From the NCBI RefSeq assembly GCF_014831675.1, contig NZ_VJXY01000037.1, forward strand, positions 1 to 64,000: DNA of 64,000 nucleotides, read 5' to 3'. Shown piece after piece: positions 28,085 to 37,916 of the stretch. The notes beneath the pieces were generated by a model. It ran no database searches, had not been told where the DNA came from, and was given only the letters and a program-made list of their open reading frames with translations. Made by a program: the position numbers and the translations under genes. The stretch is from Komarekiella delphini-convector SJRDD-AB1. Lineage in GTDB: Bacteria; Cyanobacteriota; Cyanobacteriia; Cyanobacteriales; Nostocaceae. Numbering within the stretch: position 1 is the first letter of the stretch; the number at the start of each line of letters is the position of its first letter.

Positions 28085-29806
28085 CTATAAATTACTTGGT
28101 ACTGTTTTAAACCTTTCTGCTGAACCCAAAGAATAATCTTCTAACCTAAAATCAGCAAAAGGCTTCTCTTCTAACCTATTTCGTAGTGCTTCATCCAGAA
28201 TTACATCTGCTGACTTTTGTTTGACACCAATAATTATAATACTTCGCTGATAGGCAGTTAAATCCTGGCTGGCTTGACAATTACTCCGCTGAAATTGACC
28301 CAAATTTAATAAGCGATAGCCTTTGATACTTGGTGTATTACTAAATAGTTTTTTTGCTAAAAATTGTATTTGTCGGGAACGTTCTAAAGCTATACGTTGT
28401 TCAACTCCTACATCACCTTTACAAGAAGCTGTACCTACAGAGATAATTTCACTAGGCTTTTTCATGATTTTCTGTATTTCTTCTTGTTCTATATTCAAGT
28501 TTAAAAGTTCCAGGCTAATAATTTGATCATTATATTTAACTTGAAAAGTGCTGCCTAAAAGCCATCTATATTCTACTGATAAAACAACTATATTAAATTC
28601 GGCAACTCTTCCCTGACTATCCCTACCTTTTTCATAAGGGAAATAATCAATCTTACCTTTTATTGTTGGAGATTGACCATAATTGGGATCTGAGGTTAAC
28701 TTAGTGTGCCACAGTGTCAAAGCCATTATACTAACTAATCCTAAAGTTACTAGAAGCGCTGTAAAAATTGAAGCTAATGGCACTTTATCCAGTTGATTAT
28801 GTTGGGGCAGTGAAGTTTTGTTAGTACTTATCAAAGTCAAATTTTCAGTCTTAAGACTCTCTTCTATATTCACAATTTCAACATTTATTTCTATTAATTG
28901 TTCTTCAATTTCTTCTAGGCGCTGCAAAATCTCTTCGGCATTGGCAGGACGGTTTCCTATCTCCAGCGTCATTAGCCAATCTATTAAATTCAAAAGCAAA
29001 GGTGAGATGTTTATAGCGTGATTTTGCCAGTGCAACAAATTGTAGTGAATATCATACATATCCAAGGGATGGTATCCCGTAAGTAAGAACACAAAGGTGC
29101 GTCCCAAAGCAAAGAAATCTGATTGTGGCACAGCTTGACCGCTCATTTGTTCTGGGGCGCTGTACCCAGATGACATAATTGCTGTCATACCTTTGCAGTT
29201 GCTAAGTTGAGTTGGGCAGGATTTAGCCATTTCTCTGGCAGTACCAAAGTCTATTAATACGAGTTCCCCCAAACTTTCTTTGGTAAGAGGACGAATTATG
29301 ATATTGGATGGCTTAATATCTCGATGCAAATACTGCTGGCTATGGACTGAATCTAAAATTTTTAGTAACTGTTTTAACCAGGCTATAGCTTGTTTTTGGG
29401 AAATAGACTGCTGTTGCTTGAGCCACTGTTCTAAGTTAAGCCCGTCAATTTTTTCCATTGCAATGCAGTGCAACACCAAACCATTTCGGGTTTGATACTG
29501 GAAGTAACTATCCATGTTAGGAATGCCGGGATGATTCATTTTTCCTAGCACAGTTACCTCTTGTTGAAATAGTTCTACTGCTTCAGCCTTGCCTGATAGT
29601 TCCTCCTTGAGTACCTTGAGGATTTTAGGCGTATCTTGTTCGTATGCCTGATAAACTTTACTAAAACCTGTTTTGTCACTTAACAGGCGCATTACCCGAT
29701 AGCGCCCTAATAATTCCAGCTGGGAACCACAACTTAAACAAAAGCGGTTTTGATCATTATCTTGGTGATTTGGTTTAGGGCAAACGGGATTGATACAAAG
29801 GCTCAT
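28085..29806 (-). CDS. Ser/Thr protein kinase with zinc ribbon and C-terminal membrane segment
   Basis: N-terminal Cys4 zinc ribbon (CINPVCPKPNHQ ... FCLSCGSQL), Hanks kinase domain with YLHRDIKPSNIII (catalytic loop) and LIDFGTARE (DFG), one membrane helix (LASIFTALLVTLGLVSIMAL) and a C-terminal domain of about 190 aa of unknown function. A repeated architecture in Nostoc-like genomes. An ATG 18 codons upstream (29860) lies in a dispersed repeat (GATGTCTAACGAC type), so I start at 29806, just before the zinc ribbon. Confidence 0.9.
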   Translation of the reverse strand: MSLCINPVCPKPNHQDNDQNRFCLSCGSQLELLGRYRVMRLLSDKTGFSKVYQAYEQDTPKILKVLKEELSGKAEAVELFQQEVTVLGKMNHPGIPNMDSYFQYQTRNGLVLHCIAMEKIDGLNLEQWLKQQQSISQKQAIAWLKQLLKILDSVHSQQYLHRDIKPSNIIIRPLTKESLGELVLIDFGTAREMAKSCPTQLSNCKGMTAIMSSGYSAPEQMSGQAVPQSDFFALGRTFVFLLTGYHPLDMYDIHYNLLHWQNHAINISPLLLNLIDWLMTLEIGNRPANAEEILQRLEEIEEQLIEINVEIVNIEESLKTENLTLISTNKTSLPQHNQLDKVPLASIFTALLVTLGLVSIMALTLWHTKLTSDPNYGQSPTIKGKIDYFPYEKGRDSQGRVAEFNIVVLSVEYRWLLGSTFQVKYNDQIISLELLNLNIEQEEIQKIMKKPSEIISVGTASCKGDVGVEQRIALERSRQIQFLAKKLFSNTPSIKGYRLLNLGQFQRSNCQASQDLTAYQRSIIIIGVKQKSADVILDEALRNRLEEKPFADFRLEDYSLGSAERFKTVPSNL

Positions 29807-29922
29807 GACTGGCTTATCCGTACTTGAAGGAGAGCGTAGACATATAGCGTCGTTAGACATCGCTCATCTTCATTCTTCTGTTCCCGTTCAGTAATCCCGT
29901 CCAAATAATAATGAGATTTTTC

Positions 29923-30762
29923 TCAACTTTGTTCTACTAAGAAAGCCGCTACAGTCCGGTTAAATGCTTCTGGTTGCGTCAAAAATGGCCAATGATTACC
30001 AGGAACTTGGCAGAGGCGTAAATTTTTTAGATAGGTTTTATAGGGTTGGAGTTGCCAAGATTGGCGGTTTAGACCGTGTTCTGGCTGCACGAAGAGAGCA
30101 GGAGTGTTAAGGGGAATTGTAAAACCAGGCACTTGCATGACTTCCTCAAAAATTCCATCGCGGGCAGCAAAAGTAAACTTGCTACCCCAACTACCATCGG
30201 GTTTTCGTTCTATTCCTGCAAGTAAAACTTGCTGCTGTAAAGGACTCCATCCTTGATATTGCTTTAACTGCTGCGCTTGTTGTTTTGCTTCCTCTTGACT
30301 GGCAAAAGGGCCCATGCTTTTAAGAAAAGGCAAGAAGCGATACAACATCGGAAAAGTTACCTTCAGAAAGCTAGGCATCTTCCAAATGAAAATCGGATCG
30401 ACCAGAATCATACTCCGCAAACGTTCTGGATTTTTCCTTGCCCAGATAGCAGCTAATTTACCTGTCCATGAGTGACTGACAATATGAGCAAAAGACCATC
30501 CCAAATGATCCATTAGGGCTTCGAGATCTGCGATCGCACTCTCAAAACTATAATCTTTTATTGGCTTACTACTTTCACCATGACCGCGCATATCCGGCGC
30601 AACTATGTGGTAATCTGCCGCCAGGTAATCTCCCAAACTAGACCACACTAGGGCATGGTCAGCTAAACCATGCAACAGTAGTAAAGGTTCTTGACCTTGA
30701 TTCCACTCTAAATAAGAAAATTGGATATCAGGTTTTGATAAAGTTTGACGTACAGGCATCAT
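29923..30762 (-). CDS. Alpha/beta-fold hydrolase
   Basis: 279 aa. PLLLLHGLADHALVW forms the oxyanion-hole region, HIVSHSWTGKLAAIW the nucleophile elbow (Ser in HSWTG) and VPGNHWPFL the catalytic His. It belongs to the broad esterase/epoxide hydrolase/C-C hydrolase group. Substrate not readable. Monocistronic. Its 5' side is followed by the heptanucleotide array. Confidence 0.85.
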   Translation of the reverse strand: MMPVRQTLSKPDIQFSYLEWNQGQEPLLLLHGLADHALVWSSLGDYLAADYHIVAPDMRGHGESSKPIKDYSFESAIADLEALMDHLGWSFAHIVSHSWTGKLAAIWARKNPERLRSMILVDPIFIWKMPSFLKVTFPMLYRFLPFLKSMGPFASQEEAKQQAQQLKQYQGWSPLQQQVLLAGIERKPDGSWGSKFTFAARDGIFEEVMQVPGFTIPLNTPALFVQPEHGLNRQSWQLQPYKTYLKNLRLCQVPGNHWPFLTQPEAFNRTVAAFLVEQS

Positions 30763-30831
30763 TGCAAGTCCACTCGTAGATATATAGCTTTGCGCTTATG
30801 GTACTGCGAAAAAACTCTCTTGCTGAATACG

Positions 30832-30915
30832 AGTCAACAGTCAACAGTCAACAGTCAACAGTTAACAGTAAACAGTCAACAGTCAACAGTCAACAGTCAA
30901 CAGTTAACAGTCAAT
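30832..30915. repeat. Heptanucleotide tandem array, 12 AGTCAAC-type units
   Basis: Twelve consecutive 7-base units with AGTCAAC as the main form and AGTTAAC, AGTAAAC and AGTCAAT as variants. Same heptamer as at 21877-21911 on the other strand. The remainder of the 386-base gap (30763-31148) contains CCCAATCCCC-type low-complexity sequence and no gene. Confidence 0.85.
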
Positions 30916-31148
30916 AGTAATTTAGTTATTTTCTCCCCAATCCTCAGTCAACAGTAATTTAGTTATTTTCTTCCCCAATCCCCATTGCCCCTTATCCCCA
31001 GAGGGGGCCCCGAGTTCCCCAATTCCCAGTTCATTCGTTACTTATCACCAATTTCATAGTTTGACGATTGTACTAATTGACACGAAATAATAAGGCTAAT
31101 GAATGCCAAGATCAAAAAAAAGGACATCCCAAGGATATTGAAATTAAT

Positions 31149-32681
31149 ATGCCAGAAACACATCAATCAATTGCTCAGTATTACCACGAACGTACTAAAT
31201 ATGATCCTGAGACTCTTGCCTCTAAAAACCAGAGGTTAGACTGGGCTAAGCAGCCAGTACCTTTTAAAGAGTACAAAATTGGCTCTACTTTTGACCTCAA
31301 ACCTTATATTCAAGAAAAACCAAAGGCATTTACTAATAACCAAGATGCTCAATGGTGGCAAAGATTATCACAATTGCTGTTTCGTAGTTATGGACTAACA
31401 GCAAGAATGCCTTCTATGGGAAGTGCGGTGTATTTACGAGCTGCTCCGAGTGCAGGCGGGTTATACCCTGCCGAGGTGTATGTAGTTTCCCGTGGAACAC
31501 CGTTATTACCACCTGGGCTGTATAATTACCAGTGTCGGACTCATTCCCTGATGCATTATTGGGAAAGTGATGTATGGCAAACTCTACAGGCAGCCTGTTT
31601 CTGGCATCCTGCATTAGAAAATACTCAATTAGCAATTATTGTGACTGCGGTTTTCTATCGTTCAGCTTGGCGCTATGAAGATAGGGCATACCGTCGGATT
31701 TTTCTAGATACAGGACATCTGTTGGGTAATATCGAGTTAGCTGGCGCGATTACTGACTATCGGCCCCATTTAATCGGCGGCTTTGTCGATGAATCAGTAA
31801 ATGATCTGCTTTATGTAGATCCGCAACAGGAAGGAGCGATCGCTGTTCTACCTCTGGCAGACTTGTTAGATATCAAACAAAATCTACCACTGGGATGTAC
31901 TGCTTTACCTTCTGCCACCCAAACTAATTATCCGTCAATCCCTGATGGTGAATTACTGACATACTTTCATCAGCATACCCAGATCGAATCCGGAATAACG
32001 GGTAAGCTCAATTTACCAACGGTCAAACAAGAAAAATCTTTAGAGGATAAATATAATTTTCCTTTCTGTCTCAAAATTCCCACCGTCACCACACCCATGT
32101 ATTGGGGAGAAAAGCTGTCAGAACTGGAAATTAACATGTACAAGCGACGTTCTACCCGCGCTTACAATGGTGATGATTTAACCTTTGATGAACTGAAGTC
32201 TTTACTTGATTTTACCTACCAGCCACAAAATTATATTGACCAAAGTTTAGATACTTCTCCAGATTACTTTGACCTCAATTTAATAGAGACATTTATTGCT
32301 GTCTGCGGGGTGAAAGGACTGGAGGCGGGATGCTATTACTACGCTCCTAAAGCGCAAGAATTGCGACAAATTCGGTTTAAAAACTTCCGACGGGAATTGC
32401 ATTTTCTCTGCTTGGGGCAAGAATTAGGACGAGATGCAGCAGCAGTACTATTCCATACATCTGACCTGAAATCCGCGATCGCTCAGTACGGCGATCGCGT
32501 TTACCGTTATTTACATATGGATGCTGGTCATTTAGGGCAACGGCTAAATTTAGCTGCAACGCGCCTAAATCTTGGCGTCAGTGGTATCGGTGGCTTCTTT
32601 GATGACCAAGTAAATGAAGTTTTGGGTATTCCTACTGATGAGGCTGTTATTTACATTACGACATTGGGACGACCAAGATAA
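31149..32681 (+). CDS. SagB/ThcOx-type nitroreductase-fold oxidoreductase, two domains
   Basis: 510 aa from the ATG at 31149; an earlier in-frame TTG would add 24 polar residues. Two tandem FMN-dependent nitroreductase-like domains: about 60-250 (LPSMGS-type loop, RAAPSAGGLYPAEVYVVSRG) and about 310-510 (YKRRSTRAYNGDDLTFDELK, YLHMDAGHLGQRLNLAATRL, GIGGFFDDQVNEVLGI). SagB homologues oxidise azolines in peptide natural products, but no precursor peptide or cyclodehydratase is nearby. Many cyanobacteria carry this stand-alone version with unknown substrate. Confidence 0.85.
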   Translation: MPETHQSIAQYYHERTKYDPETLASKNQRLDWAKQPVPFKEYKIGSTFDLKPYIQEKPKAFTNNQDAQWWQRLSQLLFRSYGLTARMPSMGSAVYLRAAPSAGGLYPAEVYVVSRGTPLLPPGLYNYQCRTHSLMHYWESDVWQTLQAACFWHPALENTQLAIIVTAVFYRSAWRYEDRAYRRIFLDTGHLLGNIELAGAITDYRPHLIGGFVDESVNDLLYVDPQQEGAIAVLPLADLLDIKQNLPLGCTALPSATQTNYPSIPDGELLTYFHQHTQIESGITGKLNLPTVKQEKSLEDKYNFPFCLKIPTVTTPMYWGEKLSELEINMYKRRSTRAYNGDDLTFDELKSLLDFTYQPQNYIDQSLDTSPDYFDLNLIETFIAVCGVKGLEAGCYYYAPKAQELRQIRFKNFRRELHFLCLGQELGRDAAAVLFHTSDLKSAIAQYGDRVYRYLHMDAGHLGQRLNLAATRLNLGVSGIGGFFDDQVNEVLGIPTDEAVIYITTLGRPR

Positions 32682-32822
32682 AACTAACCACAGAAAAAAA
32701 TTTGGGCGGTGGCTGCCCTAGATACCAAAAGGGCGGTGAGACAGCGCTCATACGTGTCAACTTAAGCCCTAGCGAATGGAAAACTAATACCAATTCAATT
32801 AATGATTGCAACAAATCCTTTG

Positions 32823-32851
32823 GTAGAGACGTTGCATTGCAACGTCTCTAC
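32823..32851. repeat. 29-base palindrome, GTAGAGACG family, copy 1
   Basis: Perfect inverted repeat with 14-bp arms (GTAGAGACGTTGCA) around one T. The other members in this window are at 43276-43304 and 53276-53304, all exactly 29 bases long with conserved outer arms and variable centres. Confidence 0.75.
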
Positions 32852-32881
32852 ATGTTCTGTCTTTTGCACCCCCAACCCATA

Positions 32882-35491
32882 TTAATTATCCTGTCGCACA
32901 CCACCCACAACTGGCCTAACTTCAGAAAATGGATCTGTGCCCCCACTCCAGTTAAAGTCACTAATGCGGATGCTGAAACCGCCTAATTCCAGCACCGGAT
33001 TGTATCGTAAAGTAATGCCATAGGTGCGGCGGCTATATTCTAAAAAGTAGTCAGTACTGCTCTCTCTACCTGTATCTAAGTTAACTGATGTCTGAAACCC
33101 TAAGCGAAATGGCCCATAAATTTGCTGCGAGATGCCAGCGCTTAGCACTTGGTTATCAACAGAGCGATCAAACAAAAAGGGCGATAATCCATTGTTGAAA
33201 CCTTGGGAATAACTGATATTAAAGGCAGTATAGTCTAAGTACGGTCGAGAGAAATGACCAATTTGCCCTACCAAGCCAATTGTACCAATGAGGGTACTTT
33301 GGTTATCGCCATTGGTATAATAACTACTTGTGCCCGTGACACCCGCAACTGCTTGCAAGTAAGGAACAACGGGAGTGGCTGTGTATCGTAATCCCTCCGT
33401 AGCAGTTGGTGCTAATGGTTTTCCCTGCCACAGTAGCAGGCCACTATTGAGACTAACACTGGCTTGTACACGACCTAGGGAAATGCGATCATTTTCCCGG
33501 TCTGGTTCTAGCAAGTCGAGGCGATCGGTGTTGGCTTCAATGTACTGAGCGCCTCCTTGGTAACTGAGGTTGATACCGCTGTTACCTAAAGGAATTATTG
33601 GAGAGGCGATCACGCCGCCAAGACTACTCTGGACTGTTTGAAAACCTAAAGTGCCATTGTAGAGGCGATCGCGGTAACTATATTCTAAATTTAATATATG
33701 GGGATTGGGAGCGCCTAATGTCTGGCGCAATCGCAAACTTGCCCGTAAGTTCTCGTCCACCTTATTCAAGTCAAAACTAGTTAATTCCCCAGAACCCTGA
33801 AGTATAGCTGTTGGACTCAAAACAGCATTCAGTTTTGTTTTCGCACCCAAAAGCGCGGCTAAGTCACCAGTCCCTTCTTGTACAAGTTTTTGCACAAAAA
33901 ATTGAGGCGTAATAGTCAAGCTTGCTTGATCTGTATTGATTAGTGAAAAACCACGCTCAAGAAACAAACCACCCCGCTTATCTCCATCAAAGCCAGGAGA
34001 AACGATTGCGGGGGTAACTTCCCGTTCCCGACGGTCGAGGGTCTGCTGATCTACTGGGATAGGTACGGTAAGATTTTGGTCAAATACTAAACGTTGCCGC
34101 TGCGTGGTGATCCGGTCTACTAAAGGCGCTTCTCTTGTTGCAGTAACTTTATCTGCGCGGATCTCTAGCTCTGGAGGTGAAAAGGGGTCATTGGTGATCC
34201 GCACATCCCTAGCTTGCCAGCCTCGCGGGTAGAAATCAATTTGTTGAGCTTCAAACCGCAGCCGATTTACTACACCCCCGGCTTTTGGTGGTGGGACGTT
34301 CCTAGCGTCTGGCTGACCACCTAACACAAAATCAATTCCTCCAGGACTGCTCACACCTGAAAGGGGTTGATTGGCTCTAATGCGATCGCTCGGCGGACGC
34401 CTTGGAACTCCACCCGCAGTTATATCTGTGCCAGAGAAAGCAAAATCTGTTTGCGCTGTGGGTACGTAAATCTCGCCCGCGCCATTATACAGCTCCCCAC
34501 TATCTTGAATAAAGTTATAGGTAAAGCGTTGTCCCCGCAGCACTTGATCGCCCCTTGTCAAGGCTACATTGCCTTCGCCCACGGCAATTAAGTTGTCCAA
34601 ATTGACTTGCAGGCGATCGGCATCCACAACTGCCCCATCAAATCGCACCACCACATTACCCTCGGCTGTAATAATTCGTCGTTGCTCGTCATACTCCTGC
34701 CGATCTGATGTTACTTCTACAACTCTTTGTACTGGTATGTTAGTAGGTGCTGATGTACCAGGTGGTTGATTTTGTAGCTGATTGGTATTGTCATCCGGCT
34801 TTACAGGAGTTGGCGTTTGCGTTTGTGGTATTTGCGAATTGAATTCTATGGTAATGGGCTTTGAAGGCTGGTTGGTCGGGTTGCGAGACTTGAATTCTAC
34901 AGTATTTTTGACTACTTGAGAACTCGGTGTATTATCGACAGCAGTTCCAGAGAGAGTGATTTTTCTGGCAGACTGTTGTCTAGCAACATCATGCTGTTTG
35001 GATTGAGTTAATTTTTCAACTAAGACTTGCGCTTCTGGCTGATATGACTTCTTGCTGTTGGTGATGATTGGCGCAATTGGCGGCGCATCTGGGCTACTGT
35101 CTTCATGAGAATCAGAAGCTTTAACCTCCTGCATAGGATAACCAACTGTCAGTGGTTTTCCCAAAAGTGCAGCACTCTCAGAGGTACTGAGCGGGGAAAA
35201 TTCTGGCGGAAAAGTTTCTGGGGTATTGGGTGCAGATAGGATTTCGGCAACTACCGAGTCATCTTGAGTTGCATTGATGGGAGTTGGCAGCCGATAACTT
35301 CCCGTGTTGCTCGCAGGTGCTAAATGAGGCAAATCCTTTTGCTGCTTAGATTTGTCTTTGTTTCCCTGCGTCCCAGCCTCAGCTTCTCCAACTGAGGGAA
35401 ACTTTGCCTTACTAGCAGATGATATGGGATTTGCAGGTTGTAAAGGTTCGAGGAGGAGAGGCGGATCGGGCGGCAGAACTGGATGAAGCAT
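32882..35491 (-). CDS. DUF3769 / LptD-like outer-membrane protein
   Basis: 869 aa from the ATG at 35491 (MLHPVLPPDPPLLLEPLQPA). Residues 1-270 are low-complexity and Pro/Ser/Gln-rich. An OstA/LptA-like segment follows (about 275-350: TSDRQEYDEQRRIITAEGNV, LDNLIAVGEGNVALTRGDQV) and then a long region with alternating beta-barrel-like strands to the C-terminus. Cyanobacterial DUF3769 proteins are regarded as LptD counterparts that insert lipopolysaccharide into the outer membrane. No signal peptide is evident at this start, so the true start or the export route is uncertain. Confidence 0.85.
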   Translation of the reverse strand: MLHPVLPPDPPLLLEPLQPANPISSASKAKFPSVGEAEAGTQGNKDKSKQQKDLPHLAPASNTGSYRLPTPINATQDDSVVAEILSAPNTPETFPPEFSPLSTSESAALLGKPLTVGYPMQEVKASDSHEDSSPDAPPIAPIITNSKKSYQPEAQVLVEKLTQSKQHDVARQQSARKITLSGTAVDNTPSSQVVKNTVEFKSRNPTNQPSKPITIEFNSQIPQTQTPTPVKPDDNTNQLQNQPPGTSAPTNIPVQRVVEVTSDRQEYDEQRRIITAEGNVVVRFDGAVVDADRLQVNLDNLIAVGEGNVALTRGDQVLRGQRFTYNFIQDSGELYNGAGEIYVPTAQTDFAFSGTDITAGGVPRRPPSDRIRANQPLSGVSSPGGIDFVLGGQPDARNVPPPKAGGVVNRLRFEAQQIDFYPRGWQARDVRITNDPFSPPELEIRADKVTATREAPLVDRITTQRQRLVFDQNLTVPIPVDQQTLDRREREVTPAIVSPGFDGDKRGGLFLERGFSLINTDQASLTITPQFFVQKLVQEGTGDLAALLGAKTKLNAVLSPTAILQGSGELTSFDLNKVDENLRASLRLRQTLGAPNPHILNLEYSYRDRLYNGTLGFQTVQSSLGGVIASPIIPLGNSGINLSYQGGAQYIEANTDRLDLLEPDRENDRISLGRVQASVSLNSGLLLWQGKPLAPTATEGLRYTATPVVPYLQAVAGVTGTSSYYTNGDNQSTLIGTIGLVGQIGHFSRPYLDYTAFNISYSQGFNNGLSPFLFDRSVDNQVLSAGISQQIYGPFRLGFQTSVNLDTGRESSTDYFLEYSRRTYGITLRYNPVLELGGFSIRISDFNWSGGTDPFSEVRPVVGGVRQDN

Positions 35492-35515
35492 ACTTGAACA
35501 TAATCGAGCTAACAA

Positions 35516-35851
35516 ACAGCCAAGTGGCCACCGGAAGGATAAATATACAGACTTTGCCTTCCAACTTTCGCCTTCTGCCTACCTGCAACAAGCTATCCGA
35601 AGGAGGATACTGCATTGTGCAAAGAAGTTGGAGCGGCAAAAGCTGCTCCAAACTTTGGAGGATTCCTGAGCCACTGTATTGCTCTTGCCTTTGAGAGTTT
35701 TAGACGCCCAAATAATAATAAGTGACGTCTAGTTTTGGGCTAATCCCTTCTCACACTCCCAAAGAGAACTTGTGGAGTAGGAATAGCAAGTAAGTGTGGC
35801 GTCTAGGAGCTTCCGCCTTCAGTCGGCAGTCGCGGATTATTTGTCGTTTTT
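35516..35851. other. Gap between LptD-like gene and psbI
   Basis: 336 bases. Open frames here are short and lack codon bias. 35700-35830 shows repeated GACGTCTAG/GCGTCTAGG words. Nothing else is supported. Confidence 0.4.
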
Positions 35852-35968
35852 TTACTCTGCATCCCGGCGGCCTGGGTTACGAGCTGGATCGTTCGACAAA
35901 AATCCGAAGACGAAAATAGCCACAAACAAGGCAACAACAATATAAACAGCGATTTTTAAAGTCACCAT
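35852..35968 (-). CDS. psbI: Photosystem II reaction-centre protein I
   Basis: 38 codons. The translation begins [20 protein letters not shown] and ends in [18 protein letters not shown]. PsbI is a one-helix PSII subunit beside D1 and is 38 aa in cyanobacteria. The conserved part is the hydrophobic helix followed by a stromal tail of the form GFLSxDPxRNPGRxD. Too short for ordinary ORF callers. It sits alone, 484 bases upstream of the LptD-like start in the same direction. Confidence 0.96.
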   Translation of the reverse strand: MVTLKIAVYIVVALFVAIFVFGFLSNDPARNPGRRDAE

Positions 35969-36431
35969 AGAAATATCCCCAAGGGTGTCAAAAAGAAGCT
36001 TTCTCTCAATTTCTGCAATGCAGAAAAGATAGCTCCTTTATATTACCCAAATCTTGTCCCTTTTTTGGAGGACTCCGATGAGAGGAGAACCCTTCACTTC
36101 GCTCAAGAGTAAGCTTGGGTAACTATCTTGCAGTAACCCATAGGGTTTTAGTGTGTGCTTGGCTTTTGTTTGGGCGCTGTGCGTGGGTTGTCTAACTTGT
36201 AGATGCCTTTAACAAAGAAGTTGTGGACTAGTGACTCTTGTGACGTTAAATGACGATAGAGGTTTCCCAGTCTAGACATAAAGCAGCTTGTGTTTCAGAC
36301 ATCGCTGCTAGAACATAACACATTTAATATTCTGTGCCCAATTTTCATATAGTAGGGTGGGCATTACAATGCCCACCCTACAAGCAAAGAAGTATTTACT
36401 GTCGTCTACTCTCTTGAAAACCTTTGTAAGT
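35969..36431. other. Gap upstream of psbI with dispersed palindrome
   Basis: 463 bases between psbI and the acyltransferase. Contains the near-palindrome GTAGGGTGGGCATT-AC-AATGCCCACCCTAC (36352-36381, 14-bp perfect arms). The psbI promoter should lie in 35975-36100. No other gene seen. Confidence 0.5.
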
Positions 36432-37136
36432 CTACGATTTCTCAGCCTGGAGTTTTGCCATATCTTTACTAATTCGGCTTTTGATAACTTTCGCAGGTAA
36501 ACCTACAGCTACAGAGAAGGGAGGAATATCTTTATTAACAACTGCTCCAGCACCAATAACACTACCCTTGCCGATAGTAACGCCATCTAATACTGTTACT
36601 CCGTGCCCTAGCCAACAGTCATCCTCAATCACAATTCCTTTGCGAGTAACACCTTGGTATTTAATAGGCTCTATTGGATCTGCAAAATTGTGATTATTGG
36701 CATATATTCCTGAGTGGGCAGCAATCATACAGTGCTTACCAATTTTAATGTCTCCTGGCCCCTCAATACAAACGTCTGGCCCGATGAAGGTGTCATCATC
36801 AATGTGTATACAAGTGTCTTCCAAACACCCTATATCAACATTCCGCTCGATCGCTACTCCATTTCCCAGAATAACTTTATTATTTTGGTGTCCTTTTCCA
36901 TCTACCCTTACACCTTTGAAAATATATACACCATTGCCGATTTCAATACAAGAAGTTCCCATAAACTCTACGCCATTTTGAATATAAACAGGGCTACCTA
37001 CCTGAGCAAAAATACTACGATATCCCAAATTGCGTAACTTTGCTCCTAGAGCAATACTAGGAATCTCTCCTAACAAAGTGGTGACTAAAACTTCTTGCAG
37101 GCGTTGCCATTTTGAGGAATTGTTCTTGTGGTTCAT
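36432..37136 (-). CDS. Hexapeptide-repeat acyltransferase (left-handed beta-helix)
   Basis: 234 aa. Runs of [IV]-G-x-x-x-x hexapeptides: GTSCIEIGNGVYIFKGVRV, ERNVDIGCLED, IGPDVCIEGPGDIKIGKHC. The C-terminal block DDCWLGHGVTVLDGVTIGKG, GSVIGAGAVVNKDIPP is typical of NodL/WcaF/maltose-type O-acetyltransferases. His in AHSGIYANNHNF is a likely catalytic residue. Probably O-acetylates a sugar or exopolysaccharide precursor. Acceptor unknown. Confidence 0.83.
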   Translation of the reverse strand: MNHKNNSSKWQRLQEVLVTTLLGEIPSIALGAKLRNLGYRSIFAQVGSPVYIQNGVEFMGTSCIEIGNGVYIFKGVRVDGKGHQNNKVILGNGVAIERNVDIGCLEDTCIHIDDDTFIGPDVCIEGPGDIKIGKHCMIAAHSGIYANNHNFADPIEPIKYQGVTRKGIVIEDDCWLGHGVTVLDGVTIGKGSVIGAGAVVNKDIPPFSVAVGLPAKVIKSRISKDMAKLQAEKS

Positions 37137-37787
37137 GGCTACATACTCTCAATAAATTTCTGCTGGCAGTATTGAACAATTTTTCTATCAATAGCTTTTC
37201 TGCTAATACTATTTGTCTTAGTATTTTTAACCTATAACTTTGGTTAGCAGTTACAAAAAATCCCAATATATTTAGATGGTTTTCTAAACATTTAGAAAAC
37301 CAATAAGTCAAGGTTTGACTAGATGAGAAATTCTCTACTTCAATGTTGTTTAATTTCTCAATTAGTATGCATAATTGCCTAGAAGTGCCAGAAACTCTCG
37401 TACCAGTATTTTTATAGCAAGGTACGCAACAATATTGTTTCTTAATGACCAGACAAAATTAACAAAGCAATATTAGTAGATTGCAAGGACAAACCTTGGA
37501 CTATTAAATTTTCAAATGGGAAAATTTTTGATTGAGACAAGCTATTGTTTCGCTTTTCCGTAAAATTTGAAAAGCTTATTATACAACTACCTATAAAATT
37601 ATTCGCCTTGATAGTACTTTCTATTAGGTTGTTTTAGTCTTTTAAAACAACTCAGTTCAACAAGCTATTTTTCAACAACAGTACATCTATCTAGACTATT
37701 TCAAAGACCAAAGAAAATTACTGTCTAGCATCACAATGTAACTATTGTTGGATTTTTATAGGTGTTTTTGCCGAAATAAAAACTAAA

Positions 37788-37916
37788 TTAAGGTGGATTA
37801 TCTCCCACTTCAGCCATCACATTAAAGTTAACCATCGGTGCAAACAAGTAAGCGCTTCCCCGACTGCTATGACGGCTTTCTTGCAACGAATTTCTAGAGT
37901 ATGCTGCTCCAATCAT
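37788..37916 (-). CDS. Doubtful 42-aa ORF in AT-rich region
   Basis: ATG at 37916, reading MIGAAYSRNSLQESRHSSRG then a mildly hydrophobic end (AYLFAPMVNFNVMAEVGDNP). It contains SRGS, which superficially recalls the RGSGR of PatS/PatX peptides but lacks the full motif. No Shine-Dalgarno sequence. Listed only because its composition is less AT-rich than the flanks. Confidence 0.2.
   Translation of the reverse strand: MIGAAYSRNSLQESRHSSRGSAYLFAPMVNFNVMAEVGDNPP

Noticed and set aside
30832-30915. CRISPR array
   Set aside because: Units are 7 bases without spacers; it is a simple tandem repeat.
31149-32681. Thiazole/oxazole-modified peptide gene cluster around SagB homologue
   Set aside because: No precursor peptide, YcaO cyclodehydratase or transporter within several kb; only the oxidoreductase is present.
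32702-32986. 94-codon plus-strand frame at the end of the LptD-like gene
   Set aside because: It overlaps the C-terminus of a clearly coding gene on the other strand, contains the 29-base palindrome, and has no family-like sequence.
35419-35694. 91-codon plus-strand frame opposite the start of the LptD-like gene
   Set aside because: Mirrors the coding strand in part, lacks coding character in the rest, and has no ribosome-binding site.
37788-37916. PatS/PatX-like heterocyst inhibitor peptide
   Set aside because: SRGS is present but the RGSGR pentapeptide is not, and the C-terminus continues far beyond it.
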